45,959 bases of DNA, from assembly GCA_018673925.1 (NCBI GenBank), contig JABHBL010000019.1, positions 1 to 45,959 of the forward strand, written 5' to 3'. Positions 30,450 to 40,700 of this stretch are shown piece by piece. This DNA comes from Fidelibacterota bacterium. Lineage in GTDB: Bacteria > Fidelibacterota > UBA8477 > JABMPR01. The notes below the pieces were generated by a model. It was not told the origin of the DNA, made no database searches, and worked only from the letters and a program-made list of their open reading frames with translations. Within the stretch, counting starts at the first letter, position 1. Each line of letters opens with the position of its first letter. The translations under genes were made by a program, and so were the position numbers.

Positions 30450-33428
30450 ATGTATAATCAGGTTCTAACACTCAAGCAACGTCCCGGTTTCAGAGATATG
30501 ATGCAACATCGCGTTCATGAAATCTTGCTGATTTCCAGCTTGTATGATGCCTTCAAGCTCGAAGAGGATGGTCGTCTCGGTGAAATGATCTTCACAGAGT
30601 ACCAGGACATGAACCTAAGCAGCGCACCTAGAATCACAAGGGTCTCCACCGGTGACCATGCTCTGAGAAAACTGAGGGCCCGACATTATGATCTGGTCAT
30701 TACCATGACACGCATCTCAGATATGAATCCATTTGAGCTTGGCCGTAAGATCAAAAAGAAACATGAGTCCATTCCAGTCATTCTGCTGGCATCCAATCGT
30801 CGCGAATATAAGTGGGCTACACAAAGAGTTGATAGTCTTGAGGGTATTGATAAAACCTTTATCTGGCATGGTGATTCAAACATCTTCACAACCATCGTGA
30901 AATACATTGAAGACCGGATGAATGCTCCCCGAGACATTCTCAAGGGTGGAGCGCGAGCAATTATTGTGGTTGAGGACTCTCCCAAATACTATTCCATCTT
31001 TCTACCCATGCTTTATAGCGTGATCATCAACACGACTCAGAAATTGATGAAACACGAATATACTGACGAATTGCGATTGTTCAGAATGCGATCCAGACCA
31101 AAAATCCTCTTAGCATCCACTTTTGAAGAAGCCACGGAATTATATCGATTGTATAAGAATAATCTCCTGGCTGTAATATCAGATGTACGGTATCCCCGCA
31201 ATGGTGTACTGGATCCAAAAGCCGGTGCAAAATTTATAAAAATTGTTCAAAAGAAAAATGCCAGCATGCCCATTATCATGCAATCAATGGAAGGCAGCAA
31301 TGAACAGACAGCAAACGAATTAGGCGCTTATTTCATAGCCAAATATTCTCCACAACTGATTAAAAGTTTGCAGGATTTTGTTATAAAGCATTGTGGATTT
31401 GGCGATCTGGTATTCAGTACCCGAGAGGGAAAAACCATTACGAAAATCCGCCATCTAAATGCACTAAACGCCGCTTTGGAATCTGTTCCCATTCAGAGTA
31501 TTGAATACCACGCGAGACGAGATCATTTCTCAAACTGGTTGGCAGTTCGCGGTTATTTTGATCTTGCTGATTTTCTTAAGCCTGTAAACATTGAAGAATT
31601 TGAAGATCCAGAAGATTTCCGCAAGGTTCTACTGGATGCAATTGAACGACAACGAGTCCTCCAGCATTTTGATAATATTGGCTATTTCGATGTCGACACA
31701 TATGATCCAAAAATTACTGCAGTTAGAATAGGCAGCGGATCCATAGGGGGTAAGGCTCGAGGGCTGGCCTTCCTCACAGCCCACAAACGTCGCTTTGATT
31801 TCTCACAAAAATATCCTGAGATTAAGGTTGGGGTTCCTCAGTTCGCTGTCATTGCAACAGATATCTACGATAGATTTCTAGACATTAATAAACTACGACT
31901 GAAGGCCTTGGAAGCTGAGACCAACGAGGAGGTTGATGACCTTTTCCGGAAGGCCGTTTTCCCAGGCAATTTTGCTGATCAACTGCATAGTTATTTGGGA
32001 CATCATGCTGGTCCACTAGCAGTAAGATCATCCAGTCTGCTGGAGGATTCCCTCTTCCAGCCATTTGCCGGGATATATAGTACTTATATGCTCCCCAACT
32101 GTGCCCCAGCCCTTGACACACGGGTCTTTCAATTGCTGGAGGCCATCAAGCTCGTCTATGCCTCTGGATTTCATAGAGAGGCCATTGCTTATCTAAAATC
32201 TACAGGCAACCGACCTGAGGATGAAAAGATGGCTGTGGTTATCCAACATCTTTCCGGGCGAAAACACGGTGATTATTATTACCCAAGCTTTTCTGGGGTA
32301 TTACAAACTCTCAATTACTATCCCCAGGGTGCCATGCAGCGTGAAGAAGGTATGGCGACCATGGCACTTGGGTTGGGTCGTACAGTTGTCAATGGTGAAA
32401 AAGCATTAAAATTCAGTCCCAGAAGACCCAACGTCCAACCTCAATTTTATGATGAAAAATCTATTCTTAAAAACAGCCAGAATCACTTCTACGCATTGGA
32501 TACAACCCACTGCGAGTTACCACTTGAAAGCGGTGAAAGTTCTAATTTGATGAAGCTCGATTTAAAAACTGCTGAGGAGCACGGCAGCCTGGACCATATC
32601 GCCAGTGTATATTCATTCCAGGATGGTCGTTTTCGCGACAGTTTGTTTGAGGTCGGTCCCCGCATTATCACCTTTGCCAATATACTGAAATGGAAATCAC
32701 TACCCCTGGCGGATATGCTCAGTGATTTGATGGATTTTGGGAAATTGGGTATGGGCTGCGAGGTGGAAATGGAGTTTGCTGTGAATTTATCAGAAAAACC
32801 AGGTGAACCAGCAGAACTATCCATATTGCAGATAAGACCCATGGTCACCTTCGAACGCCCCCATGTTGTTGACATTGGACAGGCTGAAAAGCAAGATGAA
32901 CTTTTTCACAGTGAAATTTGTCTGGGAAATGGTGACAATGTCGAGATCCATGATTTGATTTATATCGATATTGACAAATTCGACATCCTGAAGAGTCGGG
33001 AAATTGCCGAGGAAATAAGAATCATGAATCGGGAATTCAGTCCTGAGAAATCCTACATGCTCGTAGGTCCAGGTCGTTGGGGTACTGCTGACCCCCTATT
33101 GGGCATTCCAGTTAACTGGAATTATATATCCAATGCCAGATCGATAATCGAGGTGGGATTGCCCGATTTATATGTTGATCCATCCTTTGGAAGTCATTTC
33201 TTCCAGAATATTACATCTCTAGGCATAAGTTACTTCACCATTCCCCCGCGACTTTTAGCTGAGAAAATGAATTTAGAATGGTTTCAGAAGCAAAAGCCTG
33301 CTAATGAAACCAAATTCCTCAAACATTTTCATTTTGATGAACCCTTCATCATCCAGGTCGATGGTGTCAAGGGCGAAGGTCACATATGGAGACCGGGCTG
33401 CTGTGCATCCATGGAACTGAACGCCTAG
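30450..33428 (+). CDS. Receiver-receiver-PPDK_N (PEP synthase-like ATP-binding) protein
   Basis: 992 residues. Residues ~22-155 are a degenerate receiver-like domain without the acidic pair or phosphoacceptor. Residues ~168-312 are a second receiver that keeps E174/D175, D245 in AVISDVRYP and K298 in FIAKYS, so it could be phosphorylated. From ~425 to 800 comes the PEP synthase/pyruvate phosphate dikinase N-terminal ATP-binding domain: GSIGGKARG (431-438), AVRSSSLLED (524-533) and LQIRPM (793-798). The phosphohistidine swivel domain and PEP barrel that normally follow are missing; instead ~190 residues with GPGRWGTADPL (873-883) end the protein. It probably binds ATP and acts as a signal-dependent phosphotransferase or sensor on an unknown partner. 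Confidence 0.8.
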   Translation: MYNQVLTLKQRPGFRDMMQHRVHEILLISSLYDAFKLEEDGRLGEMIFTEYQDMNLSSAPRITRVSTGDHALRKLRARHYDLVITMTRISDMNPFELGRKIKKKHESIPVILLASNRREYKWATQRVDSLEGIDKTFIWHGDSNIFTTIVKYIEDRMNAPRDILKGGARAIIVVEDSPKYYSIFLPMLYSVIINTTQKLMKHEYTDELRLFRMRSRPKILLASTFEEATELYRLYKNNLLAVISDVRYPRNGVLDPKAGAKFIKIVQKKNASMPIIMQSMEGSNEQTANELGAYFIAKYSPQLIKSLQDFVIKHCGFGDLVFSTREGKTITKIRHLNALNAALESVPIQSIEYHARRDHFSNWLAVRGYFDLADFLKPVNIEEFEDPEDFRKVLLDAIERQRVLQHFDNIGYFDVDTYDPKITAVRIGSGSIGGKARGLAFLTAHKRRFDFSQKYPEIKVGVPQFAVIATDIYDRFLDINKLRLKALEAETNEEVDDLFRKAVFPGNFADQLHSYLGHHAGPLAVRSSSLLEDSLFQPFAGIYSTYMLPNCAPALDTRVFQLLEAIKLVYASGFHREAIAYLKSTGNRPEDEKMAVVIQHLSGRKHGDYYYPSFSGVLQTLNYYPQGAMQREEGMATMALGLGRTVVNGEKALKFSPRRPNVQPQFYDEKSILKNSQNHFYALDTTHCELPLESGESSNLMKLDLKTAEEHGSLDHIASVYSFQDGRFRDSLFEVGPRIITFANILKWKSLPLADMLSDLMDFGKLGMGCEVEMEFAVNLSEKPGEPAELSILQIRPMVTFERPHVVDIGQAEKQDELFHSEICLGNGDNVEIHDLIYIDIDKFDILKSREIAEEIRIMNREFSPEKSYMLVGPGRWGTADPLLGIPVNWNYISNARSIIEVGLPDLYVDPSFGSHFFQNITSLGISYFTIPPRLLAEKMNLEWFQKQKPANETKFLKHFHFDEPFIIQVDGVKGEGHIWRPGCCASMELNA

Positions 33429-33507
33429 CTCTTTCTTTATTGAGTATCATTTTATTTTTTTTAAGTTCAAACCAAAATCTTATAGTACGAATGGAGGAAA
33501 CATCAAA

Positions 33508-33960
33508 ATGCGTAAAAGTCTTATTTCATTGTTCGCTGTTTTAGTGATTACTACAGGTGCTTTCGGACAAAATACAGGTCTCGGAATTGGGTTATCAACA
33601 GATGGTCTCTCAGCAAAATACTGGATGGGTAGTAGCAATGCTGTTGCTGTAACTTGGAATTTTGGGACTAGCGTGGCTGCAGATTACCTGTTTGATAAGC
33701 CAGACATGTTAAATCTTACAGATGCCACCACTCCAGTCTACTATGGTGCTGGATTGAGTCTTGGTACGCATAAGGGTATAAATGATGACCTCGAAGAAAC
33801 AACTGAGTTTGATCTAGGTGTTCGTGGTGTGATTGGTATTGGTTATTATCTCTCCGCTTATCCAGTTGATATTTTTATTGAAAGTACTCCTACTTTGAAA
33901 CTATTGGGTGGTGGTGGATTTGGTTTTGGTGGATCTCTAGGCATTAGATACTTCTTCTAA
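33508..33960 (+). CDS. Small secreted protein, probable outer-membrane beta-barrel
   Basis: 150 residues. Signal peptide ~1-20 (SLISLFAVLVITTGAFG, cleavage before QN). The rest is glycine-rich with alternating hydrophobic residues (GAGLSLGTHKG, LGVRGVIGIGYYLSAYP, GGGGFGFGGSLGIRYFF) and ends in Phe, as outer-membrane barrels do. At this size an eight-strand or smaller barrel is possible. GGAGGAAAC precedes the ATG. Monocistronic, with its own terminator at 33984-34013. Function unknown. Confidence 0.7.
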   Translation: MRKSLISLFAVLVITTGAFGQNTGLGIGLSTDGLSAKYWMGSSNAVAVTWNFGTSVAADYLFDKPDMLNLTDATTPVYYGAGLSLGTHKGINDDLEETTEFDLGVRGVIGIGYYLSAYPVDIFIESTPTLKLLGGGGFGFGGSLGIRYFF

Positions 33961-33983
33961 ACCATAGTAAAGAATTTTATTCC

Positions 33984-34013
33984 AAGCCTCATTCTATGAA
34001 TGGGGCTTTTTTT
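33984..34013 (+). terminator. Terminator of the small barrel gene
   Basis: Stem AAGCCTCATTC/GAATGGGGCTT around TAT, one G-T pair, followed by T to 34013, 24 bases after the stop. Confidence 0.88.
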
Positions 34014-34190
34014 ATTTATGGTGTCCGCAGTGCCAAAGGTCTTTGCCATAATGTTAAGATTAACATAAGATTCTTTTATTGAAATCCCGTCTAACGTGGT
34101 TAGTATTGGGCATACCACCTGCTCTTATGATCCTTATTGTAAGAGTATGGTACTGAGATAGTTAGCTAAACAAATTTGTGAGGTCGCTAA

Positions 34191-36011
34191 GTGACAGATA
34201 CAACACATAATTTTCATATACCCGTCATGGGAACTGGCCATTCAATCGATACCCCTATTCGTCTGGCCCATTTAGGAATCACTTCGGTAATATCAATCAT
34301 TGATGACATTCTGATGGAGCGTTTAAGAAAATTCTATACGGCTAAATATGAATTACCCTACGATCCTATTTCGAGCCGAGAACCTGATGGCCGGGCCAAG
34401 AGGATTACTGCCTACCTGGATATGGTCCAGGATATTGTTGAAATGAAGATGGCCAACATTCGTGCCCTGCCTTTCTTTGAACAAAACGAAAAAACACGCT
34501 ATTTCGAATTATTACCTGATACCAGTTCCTTAAAGAAGACTTATCATGACTTGATGGAAACCAAACCTGGACAACTTCGAGATAAGCTTTCTCAGGAGCT
34601 TACCAGAAGAATGAAACCTGGTAACATTGATGTAAATATCATGGTTAAAGTTGATAACATCAATACTGACAAGCATGGGTCACCTCTGGGAGAAGAATTT
34701 TCTGATGCTAAGTCTGCGTTGCGTGGTTTTGCTAAGAGCAAAGTTGAATCTGCAATGATCTTTTCCGCAGGAATCAATCAAAGTCTATACGGCTATATGA
34801 CCAAATACAAAGATTTTTACCGGGATCATACAGGTGATATTAAAAAGAAGATCATCCTTAAAGTAAGCGATTTTAGATCAGCCATGATTCAGGGGCGCTA
34901 TTTGGCAAAAAAAGGAATTGAGATCTCAGAATTTCGAATTGAATCAGGGTTGAATTGTGGTGGACATGCTTTTGCATCCCCTGGACATCTACTACCCATT
35001 CTGCTAAAGGAGTTTAAGGAGAAAAGACAGGAATTAGGTTCCCAGTTTCAGCCAATCATCAAGAAATTTTATGATAAGATGGAATGGGAATATCCTGAAG
35101 ATCTAAACCATCACCCCGAGATTACCGTCCAAGGTGGTATTGGCAACCATGGTGAAGTCCAGCGCCTTGAAAAGAATTTTAACATTGATCGCACAGGTTG
35201 GGCCAGTCCATTTCTTTTGGTCCCTGAAGCTACCCCCATCGATACTGTGACCAGAATGCAGCTCATGAATTCAACAGATGACTCTCTCTATTTGAGCGGA
35301 GCTTCTCCTTTAGGTGTTCCATTCAACAATTTAAAGGGATCAGGTTCAGCGAAGTGGGGAGCTAAACGATATGCCCAGGGCAAACCAGGTTCAGGTTGTC
35401 CCAAAGGATTGTTAAAATCCAATACTGAATTCACTGAAGAGATGATTTGTACTGCATCCACACAATACATGACCCTCAAGTTGGCTCAAATCGATGATAC
35501 TATCGATCCAGGAGCCGAAAAGGAACTAGCTATTGAAAAAGTTTTAGCAAAAGAGTGTCTTTGTCAGCATCTGGGAAATGGAGCGCTAATAAGCTTGGGA
35601 ATCTCCCCTGCCACACGCTCTCCCCAGGCAATCTGCCCTGGACCGAACCTGTCATGGTTTAATCGTAACTACTCCCTAGAGGAAATGGTCGATCAAATTT
35701 ATGGTAGGGGTAAGGAATTGCTGTCAGATGATCGTCCTCACATGTTTGCCAAGGAAATCCAATTGTATGTGGATCATTTTAGATCATTATTGGATGAAGC
35801 ATTAGAGGGATTACAGAAACCGAAATTTCTTCAGACCTTCTATGACAATATGCAGACTGGCTTGGATTACTGTAAAGAGATTGCACAGGAAGTTGCCTAT
35901 AAAGGTGAAAACCTTCCTTCTATTTCAGAAGCAGTGGAAACCCATGGTGATCGGTTGGAGAAGTTCTACCAACAATTCAAATCAAAGCTGGGAGTGGAAA
36001 CACCCGCTTAA
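34191..36011 (+). CDS. Conserved 606-residue protein, possible flavin TIM-barrel with Cys cluster
   Basis: Start is GTG at 34191, supported by GAGG upstream. The N-terminal IPVMGTGHSIDTPIRLAHLG resembles the opening of nitronate-monooxygenase/PfaD-type FMN barrels; later ESGLNCGGHAF (251-261) and ITVQGGIGNHGEVQRL (311-326) could be the glycine-rich and phosphate-binding loops of such a barrel. C-terminally there are five Cys in 403-482 (SGCPKG, MICT, KECLCQH, AICPGP), a possible iron-sulfur or other metal site. No signal peptide. I have seen similar uncharacterised proteins in FCB genomes but know of no tested function. The barrel assignment is inference; the cysteine pattern is directly visible. 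Confidence 0.6.
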   Translation: MTDTTHNFHIPVMGTGHSIDTPIRLAHLGITSVISIIDDILMERLRKFYTAKYELPYDPISSREPDGRAKRITAYLDMVQDIVEMKMANIRALPFFEQNEKTRYFELLPDTSSLKKTYHDLMETKPGQLRDKLSQELTRRMKPGNIDVNIMVKVDNINTDKHGSPLGEEFSDAKSALRGFAKSKVESAMIFSAGINQSLYGYMTKYKDFYRDHTGDIKKKIILKVSDFRSAMIQGRYLAKKGIEISEFRIESGLNCGGHAFASPGHLLPILLKEFKEKRQELGSQFQPIIKKFYDKMEWEYPEDLNHHPEITVQGGIGNHGEVQRLEKNFNIDRTGWASPFLLVPEATPIDTVTRMQLMNSTDDSLYLSGASPLGVPFNNLKGSGSAKWGAKRYAQGKPGSGCPKGLLKSNTEFTEEMICTASTQYMTLKLAQIDDTIDPGAEKELAIEKVLAKECLCQHLGNGALISLGISPATRSPQAICPGPNLSWFNRNYSLEEMVDQIYGRGKELLSDDRPHMFAKEIQLYVDHFRSLLDEALEGLQKPKFLQTFYDNMQTGLDYCKEIAQEVAYKGENLPSISEAVETHGDRLEKFYQQFKSKLGVETPA

Positions 36012-36037
36012 CCTATTAATACTTGGTTTTTACAGAT

Positions 36038-36067
36038 AAAAAAAGCACGGTATACACCGTGCTTTTT
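36038..36067. terminator. Bidirectional terminator between two convergent genes
   Basis: Stem GCACGGT (36045-36051) with ACCGTGC (36056-36062), loop ATAC, with seven A on the left and six T on the right. It serves the 606-residue protein gene on the plus strand and gdhA on the minus strand. Confidence 0.92.
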
Positions 36068-36094
36068 TGTTGAACTTCTTAAGAACTAAAGTGC

Positions 36095-37793
<1,699 letters not shown>

Positions 37794-40700
37794 GTGAAAT
37801 ATTCACTACATGACCTGTTGGACAATGTGGATAAGGATTCCCTTGAGCATGAATCGACTCTGATCCAATATTTCAATGATTTAGAAATCCACCCCCCAGA
37901 TGATCTAGGTATGTGGTCCCGTGACCTCCTTAAATATGGTGATAATATCCTGGCCACAGGAAGTCGTGAAAGTCTTACATTTCTTTTAGAGCAGGGCTGG
38001 AACCCATCCTTCACCACACTTATTAAAGCATCCCACATTCAAGATGAATGGTTTAAGCTGGAAATGGAGATAGTACGCAAACTGAACTACACACCAGGCT
38101 ATCTCTTTAATCGCAAGGCTGAACAGCTGGGAAAAAAAACTCTATTTAGCTTTAAAAAAGGTCGTCAGTGGCAGCAACAATCCTGGTCCGCTGTGCGGCA
38201 ATCAGTCAACCATCTTGCAGCAGCTCTCATAGATCTCATGGGTAGCACCAGTCCCCGAATTGCTATCCTTTCCGAAAACCGCCTGGAAGTCGCAATTACC
38301 GATATAGCATGTCTTACCCATGGATTTGTGAATGTTCCCATCCAGCCAGCTGCTCCCCCGGCTCAAATTGAGTATATCCTGGCCCATGCTGAGATTGAAG
38401 GGATCTTTATTTCAGACTCCCAACATTTACGCTCCATTGAAAGCATTCTACCTAATCTACCTGCGATAAAGCATATCATCACTTACAACAGTGTCGCCAC
38501 AACCAATCCACTGGTGAAATCTTATAAACGATTACTCGATGAAGGGGGTTTGGCAGATGCCCTGGATTGGCTGGAAGGTATTCGACTTTCCGTCACACTC
38601 TCAAATATTGCCAGCATTATGTATACTTCTGGGACTACGGGATATCCTAAGGGTATAGTTTTCACTTATGAGAATATTATTTCTAAACGGTTTGCTCGAA
38701 GTCTCGCACTAAATCTGGGTACTAAGGATCGTTTTCTTTGCTTTCTGCCCCTCTTCCATACCTTTGGTAGATTTCTGGAGATGTGGGGGTCCATATTCTG
38801 GGGGGCTGAGTACACCTTCTCCAGTGGAAAAGGAGTTCAATCTCTACTCAGCGATCTCAAAGCAATCAAGCCTACTGTACTGATTAGTATCCCCAAACGC
38901 TGGCAGGACATCTATGACAAGATTGGTACCAAGGTAGATCTCATCAACGATGAATCCTCGGCTATCGCACCCGCAGTGAAGGAAGTAACAGGTGGATCGC
39001 TTCGCTGGGGACTTTCGGCAGCTGGCTATCTACCCCCCGAAGTTTTCAAGTTCTTTCAAGCTCATGATCTACATCTCCATAGTGGTTATGGTATGACAGA
39101 AGCCACTGGCGGAATTACCATGACACCAACAGATGGATATATCGAAAACTCTGTGGGTATTCCCCTGCCAGGTATGGAGATAAAACTGGCTGACGATGGT
39201 GAACTCTGGATTCGAGGCGCCTATGTATCAAGTAGTTACTGGAACCCGGTTGATCCAGATGATCGTCCTGACGGGTGGTTCAGTACTGGGGATATTTTTC
39301 AATCACTGGACAATGGTCAGATCGAAATCATTGATCGAAAAAAGGAAATCTACAAGAATGCCAAGGGTCAGACCATTGCCCCTCAGAAAATTGAAAACAT
39401 GTTCAGGGAATTTGACAGTATACATCAACTGTTTATAGTGGGTGACCACATGCCCTACAATACGGCCCTGGTGCGGTTAAATAGGAAGCACAAAGATCTC
39501 AGGGATATTTGGTCAGATAGACAGAAAGTTCGCGACTATGTGGGCAATGTTATTCACTCCGTAAACTCATTTTTGGCTCCTTTTGAACGAATTGTCGACT
39601 TTCGACAGGTCGATCGAGATTTTGATAAAGATTTGGGTGAGTTAACTGAAAAGGGAACCTTTAAACGTGTCTCAATTTTGGAGCATTTTAAGGATACTGT
39701 AGAATCCCTTTATGAAAGATCATTTAAATCTTTCTTTATGGAGGATCTCGAAATCCAAATCCCCAACTGGGTCTTTTTGCAGCGAGGGTGGACCCAAAAT
39801 GATCTGGTCTTTAAAGACCACATTCTCAAGCATAGGAATAAGCGACATTCATTGAGAATAGAACCTGGTAAGGATGAGATAAGAATTGGGGCTTTTTTCT
39901 ATCAATTCCAGGGAAAGATACTCCAATTTGAAGATTTCATAAGACAGCCTGCCTATTGTATAGGGAATCAGGAGTTAGAGGAGTTTTTGGATTACTCCCA
40001 TTTGAGAATCAAACCCATCAACTTGAAGCCCATCCTCCTACCTGGCACCTGGACCGATCTAGATTTTTCCGAAAAGGCCAAATTGCAGGCTGAGGCAGAG
40101 GTCGAGAAGGCTCTAAAACATTCAGATTATTCATTGGAAGCATTAAAACCGGTTATCAAGCTGGTTTACTCACAAACACTCAACCCCTCGCAGTCAGCCT
40201 ACCGCCTACTGAATCGGATATATTCAAATTCAAGTGAAAGTATCAGACATATCGTCAGGTATGCTTTTCTGCGCCTTATTCGATCCGATGATCTGGTGCA
40301 GGCTCAATTTGCCGTCGAACAGGTTGTTGCCCTCTTCCCGGCCAATGATCTTGAAAGAATAGTCACCTATGCCCTGGGCAGAAAAGTGCTTTTTAATCTG
40401 GACACAGGCAGTTCATCTTGGTCCAATATCAATATTCACAAGGTCAAGCTGTCTGCTAATTATTTAAAATGGTTGTCAAATCAAGAAGCTCAAGCAGAAA
40501 AGTCCTCAATCCTGTTTGAAAATGTGCTGGGAATTCTTTATTCATGGTCAAAACAGTTCCCCCAATATTTTGCGACCATTAGAACGGCTATGATCAGCTC
40601 CAGTGTCAACCTGCCAGCAAAAAGTAAAATCTCGGTAGAAATCCTTAAAACCTATGCAGCATTGAATGAGAATTTTTCTAAATCCATGCAGGATATGGAT

